Below are positions 24,094 to 34,670 of a stretch of DNA of 64,000 nt, piece by piece. The notes beneath the pieces were generated by a model. It searched no databases. It was not told where the DNA came from and saw nothing but the letters and a program-made list of their open reading frames with translations. Positions within the stretch are counted from its first letter, which is position 1, and every line of letters begins with the position of its first letter. Made by a program: the position numbers and the translations under genes. The stretch comes from Melampsora larici-populina 98AG31 (taxonomy: Eukaryota > Basidiomycota > Pucciniomycetes > Pucciniales > Melampsoraceae), in assembly GCF_000204055.1 (NCBI RefSeq), contig NW_006768828.1, forward strand, positions 320,097-384,096. Reading direction: 5' to 3'.

Positions 24094-26693
24094 CTAACGC
24101 GTAGTCTTTCGTCTTTTCCTACTTGGCTTCTGGCACACTGGATCTGCTTCAACATTTGTTGTTGGCTCATCCTCTTTCCATCTTTGATCCATGCTATCCC
24201 AGATCTTCTTGTGAGCATTTCCAATGTTTGCGTCCTTGATGTCTGAAGCTGATACCCACCGAGCTGGATTTAGTGTTGCTGAAGACTTTGCTGTTTTCTT
24301 GCTAGATGATTTTGCTGTTTTCTTGCTAGATGAATTTGACGGGTTCTTCAAGAGGGGAGGATTGGGGGAGGAGATCGATATCCATAAAGGCTTGTATTCG
24401 ACTTTCAAATGAGAGAACACGTGATGAATAGAGTCATTTTCTGCCACAAATCGTTCGAATTTTGTAGTTGTATCAGAGCAAGGCATGTCTTTGTCCTTGG
24501 CGGTGAGCGAAGGCAGTGGTTGCGCGAGAATTTCATCCACAAACTCAATGACAGATTCCATGAGGTCGTTCGAAGTAAGATTGTTGGGTACGGGCAAGTC
24601 GATAGCAGGAAACTCCCACAGCCCTGCTAACAAGCCTGTAGTACAAAAAGTAAGTAGACAAATTCTTTACGATTGAGTATTGTCATCTGGATCGCACCTT
24701 TTTCCGGCCTTTTGACTAACAAAATCATCGAATCGTTCTTGTGGAAGTCTTCTGGACTACTTGCAGTACTAGAGCTTGGTCGCCATTCGATCACCCCCAC
24801 GGCCACCTCTTTTATCGACGGTTTTTTTCTCTGTTTAGCCATCGGATAAACCTGGACATAGTCCATGTCAGATGTCGTGGGTATGTGTCGTGGGTCAAAA
24901 GGTACACACAACGTGCACAGGTCTTCAATATCATCTTTCATATCTTCCTTTTCAATGTCAGTCTCACGTGGCTCGATTGTATCCGATTGAATCATTCTGC
25001 TCTGCGTAAAAAGCGATCGGGATCTGCATCAGTCAAATATGCTAACAGTCTATCATCGTGAATTAATTACCTCTTGATATGCTTTGCACCAACCAGTCAA
25101 AGGGCACTCTCCGCACTTACTCGCACGTGGCTTGCATATTGTTGCACCCAATTCCATAAGGGCTTGATTGAAGTCGCCGGGCCGATGGTTTGGCACTACG
25201 CTCTGCGCTACAGACCACAAAAAGTTGATTGTGGACTTGCTGGTTTGCGTGGAATGAAAAGCAGTCAGACCTGCAAAGGCAAAAGAACCAAATCGGTCAT
25301 TCGATGTACCGAAGACAGGTCATTTGTGATAACGCCAGGCAACATACGAGTAAGAACCCGATGAACATTCCCGTCGATCATGGCGGCCGGTTTGTTGTAA
25401 GCGATGGAAGCTATTGCCCCAGCACTGTATGGGCCACTGCAAGTTGAGACGTGATTTGAGTTTAGTATTGGATATATAGGAAGAAGTCGAGTCGTCTTTT
25501 GCGTAGGCTTCCTCACATTCCGTCGACCTGACTTTCCATAATCGATGGATCATCCGGTAAGATTCCGCCAAAGTCCTGTACGACCTTTTTCGCACCACTT
25601 AACAATCTAGATGCGCGAGAATAATACCCCAGACCTACGAAACATTTCGTGCAACATATTGTGAGAGGATGCGTAGTTGGAGACGCAAGATAGTATATTG
25701 AGTTCCAAGAGACTCTTTGAGCAAAAATGAAACCACTCACCTTGCCAACATGCATTGACCTCCTCGATTGTTGCTTCTGCCAAGACAAAGATTGTTGGGA
25801 ATTTTTCCATCCACCGTACTGAAACAAACAGGTTCATTGATAGCGGAAGTGAACAATGTCAGTCAATAATGCGATGATGGAGAATATCAGAGTGCTCACA
25901 GTAGTACGATTTCACTAGTGCAGATGGTTGAAAATACAACAAAACCGACGTGAGTAGACGCATCATTTTGAATAAAGATATTGCTTCTGTAGGCCATGAA
26001 CATGCGACTGTAAGACCGCGACTCACCTGTCTCGACTTGAGTCTGCTGCACTGTTGGCGATGAGAAGACAGGCGTCAGTTCAGTACGAGGTCGGAATTCG
26101 CCAGTGAAAGTGCGGTTTCCAACATGTCCACCATGTCTCTCCGATTCAGATTGGTTGCAGAGCTATAGTTACATAACTAACTACTCACGCATGATCTCAC
26201 TGACCCACACCTGATAGAAGACAATGTGCCAAAATAATGAATGGATAGCAACATGAAGACTCAGGATCATTGGGGTGGTAAAATTATAAACGCAATAAGC
26301 AGAACTAACTTCGTATGCTCGCTGGCCGCGTTCGCTGGGCGTCAGGATGTGGAAGTCCTTCACATCTTTCCTCCAGGGCATTTCACGGTCACGTTTAACG
26401 ACATCATACCACTCCAATAAGCGAGACTGAAAAGATTCTCTGGACTGGTTTTGATCTTGATTAAATTCTAAGCTTTGCCTTCCTCTGACGGGCGGTATTA
26501 TTTGGTAGGGACGTAAAGAAAGATGCTTAGTGTGATAGGAGGTTGGGTGAGAATGGGTCGGGCTGTGGATTGCTGGGTAAATGGACGAGTAATAAGAAGC
26601 CGCCTCTTGAGATTGCCTTGAAGGAACCTCATCAGCGATATCACTGAGACTTGTCAAACTGGAAGTATCGTGTGTCTGCTGAGCTCGAGCCAT
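24094..26693 (-). CDS. MUTYH: A/G-specific adenine DNA glycosylase (MutY/MUTYH type)
   Basis: Ten exons (26693-26310, 26210-26189, 26050-26027, 25914-25900, 25818-25741, 25634-25517, 25436-25348, 25270-25071, 25001-24698, 24635-24094) splice in frame to 591 aa. It removes adenine mispaired with 8-oxoguanine in base excision repair. In order: '[16 protein letters not shown]'; 'VWVSEIMLQQTQVETV' with the catalytic Glu; '[11 protein letters not shown]'; helix-hairpin-helix '[14 protein letters not shown]'; catalytic Asp in 'MIDGNVHRV'; '[19 protein letters not shown]'; a complete 4Fe-4S motif C-x6-C-x2-C-x5-C. The NUDIX-like C-terminal domain has 'GVIEWRP', '[10 protein letters not shown]' and '[13 protein letters not shown]'. 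A basic tail ([11 protein letters not shown]) looks like a nuclear localisation signal. A 24 bp duplication encodes twin SSKKTAK units. An alternative 5' exon (26955-26856, donor GTACTA, then acceptor before 26725) would add a basic N-terminus. All catalytic residues are present, so it should be active. Confidence 0.95.
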
Positions 26694-27330
26694 TTCTTTG
26701 TTTATTGTGGTCAAGTCGTCAAGCCCTAAAGAGACGAGATATTAGAGTGAGATAAAGTGAGAGCTCGGCGCGCCCGCGTGCTGGCGAAGAGATCTGTCGA
26801 CGCTCTGGGACCGCGACCTATGGTTGAAAACGAGCCCCGACGGGTAACATAGTACCAGAAAGTCCAAGACCCTGCCCAATGCTCACTGACACCGACTTTG
26901 GTTCTTGAATTGCAAAGTTTTTGATTGCGTCTTTAGCAATTTTAGGTAGGGTCATGTTGACATCTTGGTGTGAATAATTTTAAGTTTACATGCCCTGTGA
27001 ATTGATGTGCGGTGAATACTTCTCATTTTGCCAAGTCCGAATGCCACACGTTCGGTTCATTGCGAATGAGCAGCATACCTATAGCTCAAATGTACCTGGT
27101 GCTGATGTAAGAAAACTCACAAATGTGGTCTTTGAAGACCTGGGTAGGGAGCTCGAAATATGTCAAGATTGAGAGGGCTATACAAAGTGTCTCATAGTAT
27201 TCAACCAAAAAGTGTTTTATAATTCATCATCTGCGTGAAGGGGTGCCTAAAGGGCTAGGTTCCATACAAACTATTTTGAACATGGATATCATGGGGTATT
27301 TGGTAGCCTGTTTACAATGTACAAAATCGT
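26694..27330. other. Short intergenic region and alternative 5' exon of the glycosylase gene
   Basis: An ATG at 26955-26953 (-) opens a 34-codon exon beginning MTLPKIAKDAIKNFAIQ. It joins in phase through an intron at 26855-26726 to the glycosylase frame. The rest of the stretch is 3' flank of the Egh16-like gene and non-coding. Confidence 0.4.
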
Positions 27331-29655
27331 TTAAAAGCGCCTAGTTCGGAGTTTCTTTGCCTCGTGTTCAGCGTCGTCTTCTGCTTCCTCTTCGGCCTCT
27401 GCTTCATCAATCTCTTGATTGCTCAATGAAAGAGGGTTGGTGACTGAGCCTGGTCCTGCTTGTTTGCTTGGTGTTGGTGCGGATAGAGTTGTAGATGCTG
27501 CTCCATTGGTGACCGGAATGTTGGAATTGGGGGCTGATTTAGGAAAAATTTATATCAGTCAAATGAATATGGGTTTGCTGGGTAAGGTTTATGAATCGCT
27601 CGTACCGCTGGAAACAGGAGCCTTCTGTTGTGCTGGCGTGAATTGTGTGGCTTGTCTTCTGGAGATCGATCTTCTCTTGCCGCCGACACTTTGACGAATG
27701 TTCTGCGGGACATCTGCCTGTCCAAGAGGACCTGTCGCAATCTCATACGCAATACCCTGCTCGGTCGGCTTGATAGGGTCCACATGTCCCCGTAAGTTGC
27801 CGTTATTGCCGTTATTGCCGTTTGCGTTTCCGTTTCCATTTCCATTTCCATTTCCATTTCCATTTCCATTGGTGGAACGGTTTACTTGGTTAGCTTGGCC
27901 GCCGTTACCATTAGCATTTCCATTTCCGTTGCCATTTACGTTAGCGTTGGCATTTCCGTTTCCCGTAGCTGACCGATTAACGGTAGCCGCGTTGTTCCCA
28001 TTCTGGGTGTTTGTATTTGCAGCTGGCTTATTGTCTAAGACGACGAAATTGTCAGCCCTATATCACTGATTTCGAAAGGAAGATACGATGCTTACTTTGA
28101 GGAGATCGGCGGCGTACTACAGACGGGATAGGGGTATGGAATTAGTTTGAGAGCAGCACTCGAAGATGAATGGTCTGGACCACGCACATGAAAATTCGCG
28201 CTGGTTTGTACTTGGTGAACGAGGCGCATATTGTGAACCCACAACTAAGGTTATTGCGCAAACATTAGCTCACGATATTTATAACACGGACATCAGTTTG
28301 AGTGACTTACTCGAGTCATTGGCCAAGTCACGTCTGGTGTTCTTCTTGCCTGCTGCTGTTAGAGATAAGACGCAATAAAAAAGCACAAAACCGTTAGGAT
28401 TTATAGAAATGTTGGGTGAAGAAAGGCTTACTCTGAGCGGCTCCGCCGGTCGCTCCGGCTGCACCGGTCGCCTGTCGAGCGGCTATGAGACACATAATTA
28501 TCAACAACAGATGTCAGGTAATGGTGGTAAAAGAGTAATGGACTCACTTGTCTGCGCGTTACCATTCCCGTTGCCACCTTGGGTTGCAAGAGCTTTCGCT
28601 GAGAGAATTTACGTCGATTAGTGAAATATTTTTTGGAAACATGTGACGTGGATGGAGACTCACGGTCCATTTTGGCCCTGGCGTCAGAAAATTGGTCACC
28701 GCCACGCGTCACAGGGTTTTCGGTTATCTTGTCAAGTTGAAATCCTTGCGTAGGGCCAGATCCGGCGGGAGCAGGATCGTTGAACAGTCCTTGCTTCTGG
28801 GTGAACGCGATACAACCTCCGTATGGACCGGCGTCTGCGGTCTGAGGACGGATTACATGATCTCAATAGGAGGAACTGTTTCAAGATAAAAAGGTTCAAT
28901 GACTGACGTTGAGGCACCGCACAATGCAAGTTTGGCCATCTGAGCCTCCTGTGCATTTCGTACCTTGCGGAATCTTGGCTTCCAAAGTATAATCGGTGGG
29001 CCTAGTGGACTTGCCACCGTTCGGGACGTTCACAGATACTGGGATGTTTTGAAAATTTTGTCCCTTTGCTTCAGTATCAAGGCCACAACTATAGGGACCA
29101 GCACCTGTTTGAAACAAAAGTCTAAATCAGTTCGTTGTCTTGGAATGATATGACGAAAGAGGCCGTACCGTCTGCATTGACTTGATGGGCTACGATACGA
29201 ATTACACCCCCCGGGCCGACGTCGGGGAGACCACCATCTTCGGCTGATATGGGCAGAAGAACAATGAACACGTGTTATAACTTGGATGGTAAGATTGATA
29301 GCTGACCTTTTTCCATAGAGTCGGAGATACCCAGCTTTCCCTGGATGAGTGTTCGGCCACATGTAGATGCAGTGCCGTCCTGAATTTCGAAGTCACGCAC
29401 AAAAGGTGAATCAAGCTGTGCAGGGTCACGTCTGGAATCCAAGAGGTTCGTTAGTGCAAGGTGGAAAACAAGTCAAAAGACAATCAAGCCTTACTGAGAG
29501 GAGTCACGAGGTGCGCCGTCTTTGATACCGAACCCCTTTCCCGTCAATCCATTGGTTTCCCCATACATCGCCACCAAGGCCATGTGCCCGTATGCCGTGT
29601 GGATTAGACTTGCAGCAAGAAGCGAAGAAACTGAGATTCTGCCGGTGTAGTGCAT
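27331..29655 (-). CDS. Egh16/Gas1-like secreted protein A
   Basis: Eleven exons (29655-29495, 29431-29307, 29243-29169, 29104-28908, 28841-28664, 28598-28548, 28482-28432, 28355-28311, 28116-28096, 28034-27606, 27533-27331) sum to 1536 nt, 511 aa. A signal peptide ('SLLAASLIHTAYG') is followed by mature N-terminal His. The family domain runs to about residue 235: 'LVAMYGETNGLTGKGFG', 'STCGRTLIQGK', 'EDGGLPDVGPGG', 'VAHQVNADGAGPYSC', 'CIVRCLN', 'AGPYGGCIAFTQKQGLFNDP'. This is the layout of Egh16-like / Gas1 virulence-associated proteins (Pfam Egh16-like), known from mildew and Magnaporthe appressoria; their biochemical activity is not settled. Then come small exons, a long Asn-Gly repeat, a conserved block 'GHVDPIKPTEQGIAYEIAT' / 'GPLGQADVPQNIRQ', and an acidic-basic tail. 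It lies head to head with protein B at 30850, with the same first five intron positions. Confidence 0.9.
27828..27870 (-). repeat. Coding hexanucleotide repeat (Asn-Gly)n in protein A
   Basis: On the plus strand, CCATTT repeats are tandem here, reading GGAAAT on the coding strand and giving Gly-Asn dipeptides. Related interrupted GGAAAY units continue at about 27790-27830 and 27910-27965. It is a slippage-prone microsatellite inside exon 10. Confidence 0.85.
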
Positions 29656-30849
29656 AATGAAATTGGTTTTTTTGCTTTTGCGTTACTTGAGGTATGATAG
29701 GTGATATCACGAAGTTGAGTAATAAATAGATAACAAAGAAATTGAAATGCTCCTTAGTGTTGTATATAAAAAGTAATGTAGTAACAAGGGAATAAGAATT
29801 ACAAACTAAGACTAATGTGAGAGCACCAGGCTCAACGTAAATAAGAAAATAAAAATGAAAATAAAGAAAATTTATTATTAATCAAAGTTGTGCACTTGGG
29901 GAGATGCGTCAAGCAATCGAAGGAAGAAATCCGCTGTCTTTATGGGGTTGGTATTGAAGACGAGATCTAATTGCGAGGGTATAATCATCTGGTCTGGGTT
30001 CGCCCATCCTGGATGACCTTGAGGTTGCTTGATTGCCAGGCTGTGAAGGCGATGACCGAGGCGAGTCAGGAAGGATTGTGAGACACGTATCTTGAATTTT
30101 TTGTAGTCTGGTCCGGTTCAAAGGGTGTCTTTAACGATGGCAGACTAGTCGAGCGGCTTTTCCCTGCGTGTTCCCTTCAAGGCGAAACAAAATGAGTCTG
30201 AGTCAAGAAGGTAGCAGCGCCGTCTCAGCCGCGCCCTCTGCGCCGCCTCATTCCGCCAGCACCACCTGACTTTGGCTGGCATCCGAGCCTTACACAAGAT
30301 GCTGAAGTGACACCGAGGGAACTGTTCAGCTTTGGCCATTCCACAGCCTTCGAGGCCAGCTAAAGTCAGCCGAAGATTGTTGCGAATTGCAACCACTGAT
30401 CAATTTTTGTAGAAACTTTTCACGCCCTCTGTTGGCCTCGGGCTTCAATATTTGGTGGCCATCTTGCGTAATTGACCAACAACGTGGATTCCATTCTCGA
30501 CCAACCGAACTGGAGCCAAGGGTTGTTATCCACTTTTGGACTGGCTTTCATCCACACTATGGAGGTCAACGATATTGAACAAGGCTGTCTAATATTGACG
30601 CGGCATAAAGGAGTATAATAAGGCGAACACTTGGCTTCCAGTTGGATCATTCCTCATCGCCGTCAGTACTTCGATCCTTAGTAATATTTTTCTTTCAGAG
30701 CCTGGTGCTCATCACAAATTACCTAATTTAAGATTTCCTTTTAATTATTAATTCTATTTATTCTGTTCCCGTACTTTCTAAGCATTCTATTTATCACCTT
30801 CCGGCCATAATCTTTCGTATAACCTCCTTTCATTCAAACCTTGATCGCC
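29656..30849. promoter_or_regulatory. Shared divergent upstream region of the Egh16-like pair
   Basis: 1194 bp separate the two ATGs. Candidate TATA-like sites are 'tatataaaaa' at about 29764-29773 (would serve the minus gene as TTTTTATATA on the plus side of its start) and 'gtataataag' at about 30612 (plus gene). No coding frame with protein-like composition is present. Co-regulation is inferred from the arrangement only. Confidence 0.5.
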
Positions 30850-33280
30850 ATGCGTTTCATCGGTATTCAATTTGTCTTGTTCATCAGTGCGTGTAGCTTT
30901 GTTGAACATGCCAGAGCCCATTTGGCCTTGGTTGCAATGACGGGAGAGACGAACGGACTCACTGGTAAAGGATATGGTATTCTGGACGGCACTCCACGAG
31001 ATGGCACTGCGTAAGTCCCCCCTTTGGCAACTGACACCGAATGCGCATCGACATCTAATGGCTTTCATTTTGATCAGGCGAGACCCTTTCCAGCTCGATA
31101 CAGCCGTCATCCGCGAAGCTGACATCGTCAAAGGGATTGCCTCACCTTGTGGACGTACGCTCATTGGGGGCCCGATTGACATGAACAAAGCGTTGGAAAA
31201 ATGTTGGCACTTTTCCCCATTCACAGACATGGTGCTCATCTAACCATATGATCATTTGTAGCTGAAGACGGTGGTCTACCTGATGTTGGAAGCGGAGGTC
31301 TGATCAACCTTGTTGCACATCAAGTCAACGCTGATGGTAGGTGTCTCGCAACTTGACTTGATTTTTTTGTAAGATTACAAACGATTGTGTTTGTAGGTGG
31401 TGGGCCGTACTCCTGTGCCGTCGATTACACTGCAACTGGAAACAACTTTCAGAAAGTCGACATGCAAGTCAATCTCCCTGGACAGAATGGACGATCTGAT
31501 GCCCGAGCAATCGACCTTCCTATCACCGCCAAGATGCCTGCCGGTGCAAAATGCACTGGTGGAGTCGACGGAATGACTTGCCTTGTGCGATGCCTCAATG
31601 TGAGCCTTTGTTACTCTCCACCCTTTGGCTGTCTTCTTATGAATTTGTTGTGCACATCAGGGTGCCAAAGCCGGCCCATTCGGTGGTTGCATGGCCTTTA
31701 CTCAAAAACAAGGCCTGTTCAACGACCCTGCACCAGCAGGCAAAGGTCCCTCATCAGGAGCCGCGATGGACCCAATCACAGCAAACCCAGTCACACGCTT
31801 TGGGGATACTTTTACCGACGCGTCTGCAAAGCTTGCCGGTAAGTCTTTTCATGACATTCTACATACACTGTACCGACGTTCATTGTTCATCACAGACCAA
31901 GCACAAAACGGCCCCGTCACAGTCATGCCAAGTAAGTTTCCAATATACCTATGTTTTCTTCATATTACTAATCGATCCTACGCAGTTGCAAATCGTATAC
32001 AGACTCAGAATGGAGGCAACGACAATGGCAACAATCAAGGCAATGGCAAGCGACAAAACCGCAGAAGAGCCGTATTGAACCCATTCCAACCAGCCTCTCG
32101 TGAGTAATTGTCATGTAGTTGGAATCATCGCCCAAAGCATGAACTTAATTCGTGACATCTCAGTTTCCCGGCGTCAAAATAATGGTCAGAACAACGGACA
32201 AAACAATCAAAATTTGAACACGCAGCCACCTAGTACGTCAACTCATCTCTTCGGAATTTCTACTCACCCCCTGACAGAACTTATTCAAAATAGCTTCCCG
32301 AGTAGCCCCACAGACGAATGGCGCGAAGACAGACGCTTCCACTACATTCGGAACAACCAACTCAAATGGAGGTGAGCTTGTGGTCTTTCAGCTACAACAG
32401 TCAAAGACGAAATTGACACTTCCGATGCTAGGCAATGGCGGCAACGGCAATAGTAATAACAACAACAACGCCCAACGTGGAAACAACAAGAGAGACGTTA
32501 TCCTACTTCCACGACAGAATACAAACGGAAACGGCAATGGAAATGGAAACCAGAAACCGAATGGAAACGGAAACGGAAATGGAAACGGAGGCGGTAAGTC
32601 TCTACACACTCACAATCTAGCAAGGCTAGATACAATTTTTTTATCTTTTAACTAATCAAACATACCACCCCCCAGCATCACAAACGAGCACTGGTGGTAA
32701 TGCAAATGGCAATAGTGGCAATGCGAATACTGGTAGGTTGACTTATGACGAGAATTGTTTCAAAAAGGTCGCTGACATCAGTTCCCCACAGTATCACGGA
32801 CTGCCACCAATGGCAATAACGGAAATAACGGAAACAACGGAAACAACGGAAATGACCCCAACAAAGAAAACATAGTTTCACAGGTGGGCCACGTTGACAG
32901 CATAAAACCTACCAAAGAAGGAATCGCTTTCGAAATTGCCACTGGTCCACTCGGCCAAGCCGACGTACCCAAAAACGTGAGACAGGTGAATGGAAAGAGA
33001 CGTAGTCTGCAGGCGCGAGCTCTTGTCACACGTCAGCAACAGCAACAGCAACAGCAACAAAATTGTCAGTGTTTCTTATGCAAATTCCTTAACCAAACTC
33101 CTCCGCTTAAACTTACCTCACATACATCCCTCATCAGCGCAACAAAACCCAACCAACCCGAAGAACCTAACCAAGGATCAGATCTTGAAGGCCGAAGCAG
33201 CAGAAGCAGCCGCCAGTCCCCAAGGCCAAGGAAAAGCTAATAAGCGCGCACGATCTATCGCCTCAGCCGTACAACTTTAA
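30850..33280 (+). CDS. Egh16/Gas1-like secreted protein B
   Basis: Thirteen exons (30850-31010, 31078-31202, 31262-31336, 31397-31599, 31661-31838, 31896-31931, 31986-32099, 32164-32232, 32294-32371, 32432-32593, 32676-32732, 32792-33064, 33138-33280) sum to 1674 nt, 557 aa. A signal peptide (MRFIGIQFVLFISACSFVEH then ARA) precedes a mature N-terminal His. The family domain follows: 'LVAMTGETNGLTGKGYG', 'SPCGRTLIGG', 'EDGGLPDVGSGG', 'VAHQVNADGGGPYSC', 'CLVRCLN', 'AGPFGGCMAFTQKQGLFNDP'. Exons 1, 2, 3 and 5 have exactly the same lengths as in protein A (161, 125, 75, 178 nt) and exon 4 differs by 6 nt. The second half is Asn/Gly/Gln-rich low complexity over many small exons, then the block 'GHVDSIKPTKEGIAFEIAT' / 'GPLGQADVPKNVRQ', a Gln run and a basic Ala-rich tail. 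Secreted or cell-surface location is expected. Intron positions rule out a recent retrocopy. Confidence 0.9.
32520..32592 (+). repeat. Coding hexanucleotide repeat (Asn-Gly)n in protein B
   Basis: Tandem GGAAAC/GGAAAT units in exon 10 encode a Gly-Asn run, interrupted once by 'QKP'. A second short AAYGGA cluster lies in exon 12 (about 32810-32855) and a CAG/CAA run at 33035-33060 encodes poly-Gln. Confidence 0.85.
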
Positions 33281-34379
33281 ACGAAGGAACAGAACAGTGT
33301 TAATTTATTTGGAAATACAAAATTTTGCTGTACATATTTCCTTGTAACCATTCCTGGTCGCTCTTGTCGATAGCCATGTTGAATCACTTTCTGCATTGGC
33401 TCGCGCATAGCAATGCAAACATGTCCAAAGACAAACAGCATCTTTTTATGTAACATTTTCCTGTCATGTACCCACATGTAAACTCATTCCAGGATTTACA
33501 TCAAAATGGGTGGCCGAACGCCAGTTCCGGCCTGACACATTGTTCTCGACCGTACTTTGTGCCTCTTTCCACCTATCTCCTCGTGAATTTGATCTTAGCC
33601 AACAGCTCTGTAATCATTGATCAAAGAGTCCTGACCCATGATTTCAAAAATTGGCAGGGGAAGGATTAAGATGATGGTCGATGATAACGCGACCATGTAG
33701 GGCAGCGACACAACACCGTATCTAAATCACTCATTCGAAACTTCATATCCTACCGTTGAGTTAAATACAGAAGGAAATGGGAATAACGAACAACTGACTA
33801 TAATACTTAGTGGAAACACTAAAACAAATGAGAAGTTTTGTGGGCGAAAACCCTAGGCTAAACGTCTAGGGTAAATTTCTGTCATAAACCAAATCACATC
33901 CCTACGGGGTGGCTAGCGGACTAAAAAATATATCTCGCCACAATATAGAAAAAAATGAAATCAGAAACTGCACTAATAATAAAAAATACTAGCGCACCAA
34001 AAAAACAAAAACAACAAAACACAAAACACAGGAAATTTTGAAAGAAGAAAAAAGAAAAAAGAACGAAAAAACTGCGATACCAAAAAATGAAAAATAAAAA
34101 AGATTTACTTAAAAAAAATATGAGGGAAATATGGATGGGAGGGCCGCAAAAAACTAGAGCTTTTTGAAATAGGAATGATGACTAAATGATAATTTGAAGA
34201 GTTCTTTTAGTTATCGACGGTAGTAAACACAATGGGATGGTAAAAATCGGAAAGACGGTAAACAGTCTATGACATCATCAAATTTGGATGATGTACATAA
34301 AACAAGCGAAGATCCGACCCGTTGGTATCACGTCGGTACCAAATCCAATTCCGATTACAATTCAGAAAAGATCATTGGT
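33281..34379. other. Intergenic AT-rich sequence
   Basis: The 3' flank of protein B is followed by poly-A-rich DNA (33950-34130). No gene, tRNA or clear repeat is seen. Confidence 0.5.
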
Positions 34380-34670
34380 CAATCCTTTGTGTAGATGGTG
34401 AATACAAACACTCATTAGTACACATACAAAGTAGAAAGAGATGAAATAAACTCACTTGAAAATAATTCAACCCGAGGTGTGGAACTAGGATGGTAGCACA
34501 GACTGGTGCAGGTTTGGCAAGCACTTCTTTAAAGTAATCTTCAAGTTTGGGTATCATCTTTTTTGAAGCAGGGATCAGTTGATCGCAATCATGTTTCCAA
34601 GCTATTTATAGCATTGATTGACATCAACAAATTGAAATGTGAATGTGAAATGATTAGTCAAAATTCCTTA

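Noticed and set aside
29909..30650. Several ORFs of 60-85 codons between the two Egh16-like genes
   Set aside because: They overlap each other on both strands in the shared upstream region and show no conserved features.
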